Positions 32,953 through 41,409 of a stretch of DNA of 64,000 nt are shown here, piece by piece. The stretch comes from Oryzobacter telluris. GTDB taxonomy: Bacteria; Actinomycetota; Actinomycetes; Actinomycetales; Dermatophilaceae. Location: the NCBI RefSeq assembly GCF_043099285.1, contig NZ_CP170723.1:2852001-2916000 (forward strand), written 5' to 3'. Each line of letters begins with the position of its first letter. Position 1 is the stretch's first letter. The notes beneath the pieces were generated by a model. The model did no database searches. It was not told the origin of the DNA and was given only the letters and a program-made list of their open reading frames with translations. The translations under genes and the position numbers were made by a program.

Positions 32953-33816
32953 TCAGCCCGGGGCGGCGGGGGTGGTGAGGGTGCGCAGCCAGCGCAGCAC
33001 GGGGTCGGCGGCCACCGACGGCCAGTAGACCTCCTGGTGGTCCACGCCCTCGAGGACCGCGACCGTGGTCGGGTGGCCGGCCTCGTCGAGGGCCACGCCG
33101 AAGTCGGTGGTGAACCGGTCGTCGACGACGTCGTCGTCGGTCCCGTGGAGCAGGAGGAACGCCACGTCGGGGCTCCGGTCGGCGAGCAGCAGGGGGTTGG
33201 CGGCCGCCCAGCGGGCGTCGTCGTCGCGGTACGGCGACCCGAGGAGCGCCTCGGCCGGCTCGGCGAACCGGCGGATGTCGTAGGGCCCCGCGAGCCCGAT
33301 GACGGCGTCCGGCTCGACGCGCTCGTCACGGCAGCCGGGGTCGAAGGCCTCGGGCGTCAGGGCCGCCACGGCGGCCAGGTGCGCCCCCGCCGAGTGGCCC
33401 AGCAGCACGACCGGCCCGGGCTCGATGTCGTGCTCGCGTGCGGTGGCGACCCCGTCGGCCAGGGCGCACAGGACGTCCTCGACCGGCACCGGCCACGTCG
33501 CCCCGTCGTCGGCGACCCGGACCCGCGCCGGCATCGCGAACACCCCGCCCTCGGCGAGGGCCGCCGCGAGGGCCTGGTACCCGTCGGTGCCGGACGACCG
33601 CCACGACCCTCCGGGGACGATGACGACGACCGGCGCCGTCGTGGCCCCCCGCGGGACGTGCGGGTACGCCATCAGGCCGGGGAGGTACTCGTGCCCCTCC
33701 GGAGCAGCGACCGCGCCGGGTGGCGCCGGCGCCGGACCGGTCGGCGCCTGGGCGCAGGCCGCGAGGACGGCCACCGCCACGGCGGCCGCGGCGAGGGGTC
33801 CTCCTCGCCGGGCCAC
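32953..33816 (-). CDS. Alpha/beta hydrolase lipoprotein
   Basis: Exported esterase-like protein of 287 residues. The signal peptide ends in the lipobox LAAC (Cys near 22). The alpha/beta-hydrolase core has VVVIVPGGSWRSSGTDGYQALAAAL (oxyanion HGG-like block seen as PGGSW), the nucleophile elbow VLLGHSAGAHLAAV, GLAGPYDIRRF, the Asp in FLLLHGTDDDVVD, and the catalytic His in EGVDHQEVYW. It resembles BD-FAE or kynurenine-formamidase-like esterases. The GTG start is 2 nt after the stop of the metallo-hydrolase gene, so it belongs to the same transcript. Confidence 0.85.
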   Translation of the reverse strand: MARRGGPLAAAAVAVAVLAACAQAPTGPAPAPPGAVAAPEGHEYLPGLMAYPHVPRGATTAPVVVIVPGGSWRSSGTDGYQALAAALAEGGVFAMPARVRVADDGATWPVPVEDVLCALADGVATAREHDIEPGPVVLLGHSAGAHLAAVAALTPEAFDPGCRDERVEPDAVIGLAGPYDIRRFAEPAEALLGSPYRDDDARWAAANPLLLADRSPDVAFLLLHGTDDDVVDDRFTTDFGVALDEAGHPTTVAVLEGVDHQEVYWPSVAADPVLRWLRTLTTPAAPG

Positions 33817-33818
33817 GG

Positions 33819-34922
33819 TCAGGCGAGCTCCCACCAGGCGTCGAGGGCGGGCGGCTCGGACACGTCGACGCGCTCGCCCACGCGGGGCACCGCGACGGGG
33901 ACCCCGTTCGAGGCCGCGGCGACGAGGAGGCGCTCCACCGGCTCGGCCCACGGGTGCGGGGCGAGGACGAACGTGCACCAGTGGATCGGCATGAGCAGGC
34001 CACCGCGCAGCTGCAGGGTCGCCTCCACGGCCTCCTCGGGGTCGAGGTGGATGTCGCGCCAGGCGGGGTCGTACGCCCCCACGGCCATGAGGGAGACGTC
34101 GAACGGGCCGTGCTCGGCACCGATGCGCTCGTACCCCGGGAAGTACCCGGTGTCGCCGCTGAAGAAGACCTTCCCGCTGGGGCCGGACAGCACCCACGAC
34201 GCCCACAGGGTGCCGTCCCGCCGCAGCCCGCGACCGGAGAAGTGCTGGGCCTCCACGGCCGTGACGCGCACGCCGCCGACGTCGTGGCCGTCCTCCCAGT
34301 CGCACTCGAGCACCCGGTGCGCCGGGACGCCCCACGCGTCGAGGTGGGCGCCGACGCCGAGCGGCACGAGGAACACGGCGTCGCTCTGCCCGGCGAGCGC
34401 CTTGATGGTGTCCATGTCGAGGTGGTCGTAGTGGTCGTGCGAGATGACGACGGCGTCGACGTGCCCGATCTCGCTGAGCGGCACCGGAACCGCGTGCAGC
34501 CGCTTGGGACCGACGTGGCGGCTCGGCGAGCACCGGTCACCCCACACGGGGTCGAGGAGGAGGCGCACGCCGTCGAGCTCGACGAGGGCCGACGCGTGGC
34601 CGAACCACGTGACGTGCAGGCCGGTGGTCGCCGGCGCGCGCGACGCGCTGACGACCGGGATCGGCTGCTTCGGCTTGCGGGTGTCGGCGTTGTCGCGGAA
34701 CCGGCGCAGGACGTCGCGCTGGCTCGTCGGCATCGAGGACGTGCCGCGGTGGGTGTTGTGGAACGCCCCGGCCCGGTACTGCGCGGAGCGGTTGAGGCGA
34801 TCCAGGCGCGACCCGGCGGGGCGTCCTCCGATGGAGGCGTTGACGTCCTTGCCGGCGACGGCCAGGGCGCCGAGGGCGCTGGCGGCGCCCGCGGCGATCG
34901 CGAGTCGGTTGAGCTTGGTCAC
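33819..34922 (-). CDS. MBL-fold metallo-hydrolase (NAPE-PLD/UlaG-like)
   Basis: 367 residues. A hydrophobic N-terminal stretch (AIAAGAASALGALAVAG) may be a signal or membrane anchor. The metallo-beta-lactamase core has WFGHASALVELDGVRLLLDPVWGDRCSP, the dimetal motif SHDHYDHLD, GSGKVFFSGDTGYFPGYE-like (seen as SGKVFFSGDTGYFPG), and PIHWCTF. This pattern is that of N-acyl-phosphatidylethanolamine phospholipase D-like enzymes. It sits at the end of the gamma-glutamylation cluster, 7 nt after the amidotransferase gene. A role in releasing ethanolamine-type head groups is speculative. Confidence 0.83.
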   Translation of the reverse strand: MTKLNRLAIAAGAASALGALAVAGKDVNASIGGRPAGSRLDRLNRSAQYRAGAFHNTHRGTSSMPTSQRDVLRRFRDNADTRKPKQPIPVVSASRAPATTGLHVTWFGHASALVELDGVRLLLDPVWGDRCSPSRHVGPKRLHAVPVPLSEIGHVDAVVISHDHYDHLDMDTIKALAGQSDAVFLVPLGVGAHLDAWGVPAHRVLECDWEDGHDVGGVRVTAVEAQHFSGRGLRRDGTLWASWVLSGPSGKVFFSGDTGYFPGYERIGAEHGPFDVSLMAVGAYDPAWRDIHLDPEEAVEATLQLRGGLLMPIHWCTFVLAPHPWAEPVERLLVAAASNGVPVAVPRVGERVDVSEPPALDAWWELA

Positions 34923-34929
34923 CCGACCA

Positions 34930-35712
34930 TCATCCGTGATGATCCGCGCCGTGGCCGTGGGAGTCCGCGAGGCGTTCACGGGCGGCCTCGACGAGCGCCT
35001 CGAACAGGCGCGGGTCCTCCCCCGCCTCCGGGTGCCACTGGACGGCGACGCGGAACCGGGGCGACGGGTCCTCCATCGCCTCGAGCGTGCCGTCGGCGTG
35101 CCACGCAGACGGCACCCACCCCGACCCCTCGAGGGTGTCGGCCACCACGGCCTGGTGGTGGTAGGTCGGCACGTCCAGCTCGTCGGTCCCGAGGATGCCC
35201 GCCAGGCGGCTGCCCGCCACCGCCGAGGCGTGGTGCGAGGCGTACACGCCCGGCTCGGGGCTGTGGCTCTCGTGGCCGACCCGGTCGGGCAGGTGCTGCT
35301 CCAGCCGCGCGCCGGACGCCACGGCCATCACCTGCATCCCGCGGCAGATACCCAGGGCGGGCAGGTCCATCGACGCCGACGCCCGGCACAGGGCGAGCTC
35401 CCACGCGTCCCGGTCGGGGCGGGGCGACTGCGAGGTCGGGTGGGGGTCGGCGCCGTAGCGGTCGGCCTCGACGTCGGCCCCGCCCGCGATGACGAGCCCG
35501 TCGAGGCGGGAGAGGACCTCGGCAGCCATCGCCTCGTCGGCGTCCGGCCGTGGCGGCAGGACGACGACGAGGGCACCGGCGCGCTCGAGCTGCTCGACGT
35601 ACCGGTGCGGGAGCACCGCGCTGCGCTGGGCCACCCACGGTCGGCGGTCGACGTCCTCGACGTAGCAGGAGACGCCGACCACGGGCCGGACGGGGCGGTC
35701 CACGGTGATCAC
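34930..35712 (-). CDS. Class I glutamine amidotransferase, gamma-glutamyl hydrolase (PuuD-like)
   Basis: Peptidase C26 protein of 260 residues, expected to cut gamma-glutamyl amide bonds as PuuD does with gamma-glutamyl-GABA. The nucleophile Cys is in LGICRGMQVMAV, the His-Glu pair in VAVQWHPEAGED, and GLVIAGGADVEADRYG is the family's oxyanion region. The GTG start overlaps the SDR stop (GTGA). It lies in the cluster FadR-GS-ALDH-SDR-hydrolase, where it would be the last step, returning glutamate. Confidence 0.9.
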   Translation of the reverse strand: MITVDRPVRPVVGVSCYVEDVDRRPWVAQRSAVLPHRYVEQLERAGALVVVLPPRPDADEAMAAEVLSRLDGLVIAGGADVEADRYGADPHPTSQSPRPDRDAWELALCRASASMDLPALGICRGMQVMAVASGARLEQHLPDRVGHESHSPEPGVYASHHASAVAGSRLAGILGTDELDVPTYHHQAVVADTLEGSGWVPSAWHADGTLEAMEDPSPRFRVAVQWHPEAGEDPRLFEALVEAARERLADSHGHGADHHG

Positions 35713-36476
35713 AGCGGCGTGACGTAGGCGCCCGAGATGCCGCCGTCGACGAGGAACGTCGAGGCGGTCATGAAGCTCGACTCGTCGGAGGCGAGGAAGA
35801 GCACGGCGTTGGCCATCTCCTCGGGCTCGCCGAACCGGCCCATCGGCACGTGCACGAGGCGGCGCGCGGCACGCTCCTCGTCCTTGGCGAACAGCTCCTT
35901 GAGCAGCGGGGTGTTGACCGGCCCCGGGCACAGGGCGTTGACCCGGATGCCGTCGCGGGCGAACTGCACACCCAGCTCGCGCGTCATCGAGAGCACGCCG
36001 CCCTTGGACGCCGAGTACGAGATCTGCGACGTCGCCGCGCCCATCACGGCGACGAACGACGCCGTGTTGATGATGGAGCCGCTCTTGTTCTCGAGCATGT
36101 ACGGCAGCGCCGCCTTGCAGCACAGGTAGACGGAGGTGAGGTTGACCTCCTGGACCCGGCGCCAGGCGTCGAGGTCGGTGTCGAGGATCGAGTCGTCCTC
36201 CGGCGGGCTGATGCCCGCGTTGTTGAAGGCGATGTCGAGCTTGCCGAACGTCTCCACGGCGGTGGCGAAGAGGCGGTCGACGTCCTCCTTGCTCGCGACG
36301 TCGGTGTGGACGTACGCGCCACCGATCTCGGCGGCGAGTGCTTCGCCCGCCTCGTCGGCGAGGTCGCCGACGACGACCTTGGCGCCCTCCTGCGCGAAGC
36401 GGCGCACGGTGGCGAGCCCGATCCCGGAGCACCCTCCGGTGACGACCGCGACCTTGCCCTCGAGCCTTCCGGCCAT
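35709..36476 (-). CDS. Short-chain dehydrogenase/reductase (SDR)
   Basis: Classical SDR of 255 residues. Cofactor loop VAVVTGGCSGIGLA (about residues 9-22), NNAGISPP, catalytic Tyr/Lys in SYSASKGGVLSM, and PGPVNTPLLKEL. An Asp after the second strand (VVGDLADEA) favours NAD over NADP. Its place between aldehyde dehydrogenase and hydrolase suggests it oxidises an alcohol of the gamma-glutamylated substrate to the aldehyde. It has 51 nt upstream to the aldehyde dehydrogenase gene and overlaps the next gene by 4 nt. Confidence 0.9.
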   Translation of the reverse strand: MAGRLEGKVAVVTGGCSGIGLATVRRFAQEGAKVVVGDLADEAGEALAAEIGGAYVHTDVASKEDVDRLFATAVETFGKLDIAFNNAGISPPEDDSILDTDLDAWRRVQEVNLTSVYLCCKAALPYMLENKSGSIINTASFVAVMGAATSQISYSASKGGVLSMTRELGVQFARDGIRVNALCPGPVNTPLLKELFAKDEERAARRLVHVPMGRFGEPEEMANAVLFLASDESSFMTASTFLVDGGISGAYVTPL

Positions 36477-36527
36477 GGGTGCTTCCTTCCAGACGTGGGG
36501 TGGGGTGTGGGGTGGCCGACCGGGAGG

Positions 36528-37937
36528 TCAGCCGTCGGTGGAGATGAAGACGTTCTTGACCTCGGTGAACGCGTCGAGGGCGTCGGGGCCGAGCTCGCGG
36601 CCGATGCCGCTGGCCTTGAAGCCGCCGAACGGCGTGGAGTAGCGCACCGAGGAGTGGCTGTTGACCGAGAGGTTCCCGGCCTCGACGCCGCGGGCCACCC
36701 GGATGGCGCGGCCGACGTCGCGGGTCCAGATCGAGCCCGAGAGCCCGTACGCGGTGTCGTTGGCCTTGGCGACCGCGTCGGCCTCGTCGTCGAAGGGCAT
36801 GACGGCGACGACCGGCCCGAAGACCTCTTCTCGCCAGACCCGGTCCTCGGTGCCGCTCGGGAGGACGACGGTCGGCGGGTACCACCAGCCCGCGCCCTCG
36901 GGGGCGGTCCCGCGGAAGGCGACGTCGACGCGCGGGTGGCCGGCGTCCTCGGCCCCCTCGACGTAGCCGCGCACCGTCTCGCGCTGCCCGGCCGAGACGA
37001 GCGGTCCCATCTGGGTCGCCTCGTCGCGCGGGTCGCCGACGACGACGGCCTTCAGCGACTGCTCGAAGCGCTCCATGAAGCGGTCGAACACGGTGCGCTG
37101 CACGAGGATCCGCGTGCGGGCGCAGCAGTCCTGGCCCGCGTTGTCGAGGAAGCTCATCGGGGCCTGTGACGCCGCGAGCTCGAGGTCGGCGTCGTCGAAG
37201 ACGATGTTCGCCGACTTGCCGCCGAGCTCGAGGGTCACCCGCTTGAGCTGGTCGGCGGCGCCGCGCATGATGCCCTGCCCCACGGCGGTCGAGCCGGTGA
37301 AGCAGACCTTGCGGACGTCGGGGTGGGAGACGAAGCGCGCCCCCACGACCGAGCCCTTGCCGGCGAGGACCTGGAAGACCCCCTCGGGGATGCCCGCCTC
37401 AAGAGCGAGCTGTCCGAGGCGCAGCGCGGTGAGCGGCGTCAGCTCGGCGGGCTTGAGGACGACCGTGTTGCCGGCCGCCAGCGCCGGCGCGAAGCCCCAG
37501 CCCGCGATCGGCATCGGGAAGTTCCACGGCACGATGACCGAGACGACGCCGAGCGGCTCCTTGAAGGTGACGTCGAGGCCACCGGCGACCGGGATCTGGC
37601 GGCCGAAGAGTCGCTCGGGAGCGGCCGAGTAGTAGCGCAGGACGCCGACGACGTTGCCCGCCTCCCAGCGCGCGTTGCCGATGGTGTGGCCCGCGTTGGC
37701 GACCTCCAGCTGGGCGAGCTCCTCGGTGTGCTCCTCGACGAGGTCGGCGAACCGGCGCAGCAGCATCCCGCGGTCGACGGGGCTGACCGCCCGCCAGGCC
37801 GGGCCGACGTGCACGGCCCTGGCGACCGCGGCGTCGGTCTCCTCGACGCCCACGAGGTCGAGGGTCGCGACGACCTCCTCGGTGGCCGGGTTGACGACGT
37901 CGTGCCGCGCGCTCGATGTCGTGGCTGTGGTGCTCAT
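36528..37937 (-). CDS. Aldehyde dehydrogenase (NAD(P)-dependent)
   Basis: 469 residues. Motifs: PWNFPMPIAGWGFAPALAAGNTVVLKPAELTPLTAL (NAD site), FTGSTAVGQGIM, the catalytic Glu in TLELGGKSANIVF, the catalytic Cys in NAGQDCCARTRILV, and EEVFGPVVAVMPF. The double Cys at the active site is typical of the gamma-glutamyl-aminobutyraldehyde/betaine-aldehyde dehydrogenase branch. In the cluster it would oxidise a gamma-glutamyl aldehyde to the acid (PuuC-like role). Sixty-two nt separate it from the ligase gene. Confidence 0.93.
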   Translation of the reverse strand: MSTTATTSSARHDVVNPATEEVVATLDLVGVEETDAAVARAVHVGPAWRAVSPVDRGMLLRRFADLVEEHTEELAQLEVANAGHTIGNARWEAGNVVGVLRYYSAAPERLFGRQIPVAGGLDVTFKEPLGVVSVIVPWNFPMPIAGWGFAPALAAGNTVVLKPAELTPLTALRLGQLALEAGIPEGVFQVLAGKGSVVGARFVSHPDVRKVCFTGSTAVGQGIMRGAADQLKRVTLELGGKSANIVFDDADLELAASQAPMSFLDNAGQDCCARTRILVQRTVFDRFMERFEQSLKAVVVGDPRDEATQMGPLVSAGQRETVRGYVEGAEDAGHPRVDVAFRGTAPEGAGWWYPPTVVLPSGTEDRVWREEVFGPVVAVMPFDDEADAVAKANDTAYGLSGSIWTRDVGRAIRVARGVEAGNLSVNSHSSVRYSTPFGGFKASGIGRELGPDALDAFTEVKNVFISTDG

Positions 37938-37999
37938 GGTCTCCTCGGTGCTGCTCGGTACGGGTGGTGCCTGTGGTGCGTCGGTGCCGGTGCGGTGGG

Positions 38000-39385
38000 T
38001 CAGAGCCGCTCGAAGCCGCGGACGCGCTCCCAGTCGGTGACGGCGGCGTTGAAGGCCTTGAGCTCGACGTCGGCGGCGTTGACGTAGTGGTCGACGACCT
38101 CGTCACCGAAGGCGGCGCGGGCGACGGCCGACCCGGCGAGGAGGTCGCGGGCCTCGGCCAGCGTCGTGGGCACGTGCTCGTAGTCGCCGACGTAGGCGTT
38201 GCCCTCGCAGACCGGGGGCAGCTCGAGCTTCTCGCGAATCCCGTGGAGGCCGCCGGCCATCATCGCGGCGACGGCGAGGTAGGGGTTGACGTCGCCGCCG
38301 GGGACGCGGTTCTCGACCCGCAGCCCGGCGCCGTGGCCGACCACGCGCAGCGCGCAGGTGCGGTTGTCCGTGCCCCACGCGACGGCCGTGGGCGCGAACG
38401 ACCCCGCGGCGAAACGCTTGTAGGAGTTGATGTTCGGCGCGTAGAAGTAGGTGAGCTCGCGCATGGTGGCGAGCAGCCCGGCCATGAAGTGGTCGAACAG
38501 CTCGCTGCGCCCGCCCTCACGGTCGTCGTCGGCGAAGACGACGGTGCCGTCGGTGCCGCGCAGCGAGAGGTGGATGTGGCACGAGTTGCCCTCGCGCTCG
38601 TCGTACTTCGCCATGAAGGTCAGCGACTGGCCGTGGCGGGCGGCGATCTCCTTGGCTCCGGTCTTGTAGACCGCGTGGTTGTCGCAGGTGCGCAGGACGT
38701 CGTCGAAGAGGAAGCCGATCTCGTGCTGGCCGAAGTTGCACTCGCCCTTGGCCGACTCCACGGTCATCCCCGCCGCGTACATCTCGTTGCGGATCTCGCG
38801 CAGCACCGGCTCGACCTTGCTGCCGCCGAGGATCGAGTAGTCGACGTTGTAGCGGTTGGCCCCGGTGAGGCCCTGGTAGCGACGGTCCCAGGCCGACTCG
38901 TAGGAGTCCTCGAAGAGGATGAACTCGAGCTCAGTGCCGGCATAGGCGCCCCAGCCGTCGGCCTCGGCAGAGGCGACCTGCTGCTTGAGGACGGTGCGCG
39001 GCGACTGCGCCACCTCACCGCTGCCGTCGAGCCAGGTGAGGTCGCTCTGGATCGTCACCGACGCCGGGTGTCCGGGCGTGCGGCGCAACGTCGACAGGTC
39101 CATCTCGAAGAACATGTCGCCGTAGCCGCGCTCCCACGAGGAGATGGCGTACCCGGCGACCGTGTTCATGTCGACGTCGACGGCCAGGAGGTAGTTGCAG
39201 CCCTCGGTGCCGTGGTCGAGGACGTGCTCGAGGAAGAAGTGCCCGTGGAGGCGCTTGCCCTGCAGCCGGCCCTGCATGTCGGTGAACGCCACGATGACGG
39301 TGTCGACCGAGCCGTCGAGGACGGCGGCGCGGAGCTGGTCGACCGTCATCCGGGGCGGTCCCCCGGCGTGGATCGGGTTCGGCAT
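38000..39385 (-). CDS. Glutamine-synthetase-like gamma-glutamyl-amine ligase (GlnA3/GlnA4/PuuA type)
   Basis: 461-residue member of the GS family that is not the housekeeping GlnA. It has GTELEFILFEDSYE, KGECNFGQHEIGFLF, NSCHIHLSLRG and APNINSYKRFAAGSFAPTAVAWG, and RVENRVPGGDVNPYLAVAAMMAGGLHG. In the known relatives (E. coli PuuA, Streptomyces GlnA3 and GlnA4) the enzyme gamma-glutamylates putrescine, polyamines or ethanolamine. The neighbours support such a pathway and not ammonia assimilation. No adenylylation-site motif typical of GlnA1 is evident. The start MPNPIHAGG follows GAGAGGGGA. Confidence 0.9.
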   Translation of the reverse strand: MPNPIHAGGPPRMTVDQLRAAVLDGSVDTVIVAFTDMQGRLQGKRLHGHFFLEHVLDHGTEGCNYLLAVDVDMNTVAGYAISSWERGYGDMFFEMDLSTLRRTPGHPASVTIQSDLTWLDGSGEVAQSPRTVLKQQVASAEADGWGAYAGTELEFILFEDSYESAWDRRYQGLTGANRYNVDYSILGGSKVEPVLREIRNEMYAAGMTVESAKGECNFGQHEIGFLFDDVLRTCDNHAVYKTGAKEIAARHGQSLTFMAKYDEREGNSCHIHLSLRGTDGTVVFADDDREGGRSELFDHFMAGLLATMRELTYFYAPNINSYKRFAAGSFAPTAVAWGTDNRTCALRVVGHGAGLRVENRVPGGDVNPYLAVAAMMAGGLHGIREKLELPPVCEGNAYVGDYEHVPTTLAEARDLLAGSAVARAAFGDEVVDHYVNAADVELKAFNAAVTDWERVRGFERL

Positions 39386-39402
39386 GTCTCGTTCCCCTCT
39401 CG

Positions 39403-40131
39403 TCAACCGATGAGTCCACGCAGGAGCGCGGACGTGGCGTCGCAGTGCTCCTCCATGGTCGTGCGGGCGGTGTCGGGGTCGCCTCGGAGGATGGCCCCGA
39501 CGATCGTGTCGTGCTGGTCGTGCGAGTGCTGGATGTTGGCCCGCAGCACCGGGATCGCCGCCAGCAGCTCGCCGAGCGCGGCCTGCGCCCGGGTCACCGA
39601 CTCCACGACCATCGGCGAACCGGTGACCGTCGCGATGGCGAGGTGCAGGCGCGAGTCGGCGATGCGGTGGGCGGCGAGATCGGCGTCACGCACTGCGGCC
39701 GCGGACTCCAGGAGCCAGGCCCGCTGGTCGCCGGACAGGCGACGCGTGGCAGCGAGGCGCGCCGCGCCCGGCTCGACCACTCGGCGGAAGTCGAGGGCGT
39801 CCTCGAGGGCCGCGCCGTGGCGCAGCGAGGACGTCGCGGTGTCGTCGTGGCCGGCGTGGGTGACGAGCGTGCCGCCACCCCGCCCGCGCCGCGTGGTGAC
39901 CAGGCCGGAGTCGCGCAGCGCCGCGATCGCCTCGCGCAGGGTGTTGCGCGAGACCCCGAGCCGTTCGGCGAGGTCGCGTTCGGGCGGGAGCTGCTCCCCC
40001 ACGACGAACACCCCGAGCCGGATGGCGGTGGCGAGCTGCTCGACGGTCGTCTCGAAGACGTTGCCGACGGCGGGCCGGAGGACGGCGTCGGGCAGCCTGG
40101 TGGGCTGCGGCGACGGCTGCTCCGGTGTCAC
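39403..40131 (-). CDS. FadR-type GntR family regulator
   Basis: 242 residues. The winged helix ETTVEQLATAIRLGVFVVGEQLPPERDLAERLGVSRNTLREAIAALRDSGLVTTRRGRGGGTLV lies at about residues 26-90. The C-terminal FCD domain binds ligand and usually metal (DFRRVVEPGAARLA, ADSRLHLAIA, HDQHDTIVGAI). It is the first gene of the gamma-glutamylation cluster, 17 nt before the ligase gene, so it probably controls the cluster and itself, as EpuRI-like regulators do in Streptomyces. GTG start. Confidence 0.9.
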   Translation of the reverse strand: MTPEQPSPQPTRLPDAVLRPAVGNVFETTVEQLATAIRLGVFVVGEQLPPERDLAERLGVSRNTLREAIAALRDSGLVTTRRGRGGGTLVTHAGHDDTATSSLRHGAALEDALDFRRVVEPGAARLAATRRLSGDQRAWLLESAAAVRDADLAAHRIADSRLHLAIATVTGSPMVVESVTRAQAALGELLAAIPVLRANIQHSHDQHDTIVGAILRGDPDTARTTMEEHCDATSALLRGLIG

Positions 40132-40176
40132 GGGTGCGAGGATATCCCCGAAATGGTCCGAGTGTGAACCTTTGCG

Positions 40177-41271
40177 TCAGGCGAGACGCGTCAGCCAGCC
40201 GTGGGTGTCCTCGGTGCGTCCGTACTGGATGTCGAGCAGCGCCGAGCGGATGGCGTGGGTGACCTCGCCCCCGTCGGTGCCGGCCGTCGAGGGGGCCGAG
40301 CCGCCGTCCCAGCGCAGCTCACCGACGGGGGTGACGACGGCCGCCGTGCCGCACGCGAAGACCTCGCGGATCTCGCCGCTGGCCACGCCGTCCTTCCACT
40401 CCTCGATGGGGATGCGCCGCTCCTCCGGGTCGAGCCCGAGCTCCTTGGACAGCTCGAGGATCGAGCTGCGGGTGACGCCCTCGAGGATCGAGCCGGTGAG
40501 CTCGGGGGTGACGAGGCGGTTGTCGCGGGTGACGAAGAACAGGTTCATCCCGCCGAGCTCCTCGATGTAGGTCTGCGACCCGGAGTCGAGGAAGACGGCC
40601 TGGTCGCAGCCGTTCTCGATGCCCTCGAGCTGGCCGGCGAGCGAGGAGGCGTAGTTGCCGCCGCACTTGGCCGACCCGGTGCCACCGGCACCGGCGCGGG
40701 CGTAGTGCTGCGAGAGCCAGAGGGTCACGGGCTTGAGGCCACCGGCGAAGTACGGGCCGGCGGGCGACGCGATGACGCAGTAGGTGACCTCGCGGGCGGG
40801 ACGCACCCCGAGGAAGGCCTCCGAGGCGAAGATGAACGGGCGCAGGTACAGGCTCGTCTCGCCGGTGCCGGCCTGCGGCACCCACGGCTCGTCGACGGCG
40901 AGCAGGGCCTCGAGGGAGGCGATGAAGTCCTCGGTCGGCAGCTCGGGGAGCGCGAGGCGGCGGGCGCTGCGCTGCATCCGCTGGGCGTTGGCCTCGGGGC
41001 GGAACGACCACACCGAGCCGTCGGCGTGCCGGTAGGCCTTCAGGCCCTCGAAGATCTCCTGCGCGTAGTGCAGGACGGCGGCGCTCGGCATCACCTGGAT
41101 GGGGCCGTAGGCGCCGACGTGGCCGCTGTGCCACCCCTGCCCCTGCGTCCACGTGGCCGTGAGCATGTGGTCGGTGAAGTGGACCCCGAACCCGGGGTTC
41201 GCGTGGATCTCGGCACGGCGCTCGTCCGAGGCCGGGTCGGGCCGGCGCTGGAGGTCGAAGGTCAGCGGCAT
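40177..41271 (-). CDS. ilvE: Branched-chain amino acid aminotransferase
   Basis: Class IV PLP transaminase making Leu, Ile and Val from their keto acids; 364 residues. Family blocks: PGFGVHFTDHMLTATWTQGQGWH, VLHYAQEIFEGLKAYRHADGSVWSFRPEANAQRMQRSA, LYLRPFIFASEAFLGVRPA, the PLP-lysine region GSAKCGGNYASSLAGQ, and EELGGMNLFFV. The start MPLTFDLQRRPD is the conserved actinobacterial N-terminus. It lies 138 nt downstream of leuB with no clear terminator between. Confidence 0.96.
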   Translation of the reverse strand: MPLTFDLQRRPDPASDERRAEIHANPGFGVHFTDHMLTATWTQGQGWHSGHVGAYGPIQVMPSAAVLHYAQEIFEGLKAYRHADGSVWSFRPEANAQRMQRSARRLALPELPTEDFIASLEALLAVDEPWVPQAGTGETSLYLRPFIFASEAFLGVRPAREVTYCVIASPAGPYFAGGLKPVTLWLSQHYARAGAGGTGSAKCGGNYASSLAGQLEGIENGCDQAVFLDSGSQTYIEELGGMNLFFVTRDNRLVTPELTGSILEGVTRSSILELSKELGLDPEERRIPIEEWKDGVASGEIREVFACGTAAVVTPVGELRWDGGSAPSTAGTDGGEVTHAIRSALLDIQYGRTEDTHGWLTRLA

Positions 41272-41409
41272 GGGACTCGTGGTCCTTTCCTCGGGAGCAT
41301 CGGTGCTACCCGGTGAGGCTACCGGTGGCTGGACCACCGGTGGATGGCGAGGGGGCGCCGCCCGGCGGGGCCGGGGGCGCGGTGTCGCGCGGACGCGAGG
41401 AGGGAGGCG

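Noticed and set aside
38000..39385. Housekeeping glutamine synthetase
   Set aside because: The neighbours (aldehyde dehydrogenase, gamma-glutamyl hydrolase, FadR regulator) and sequence fit the amine-ligase branch.
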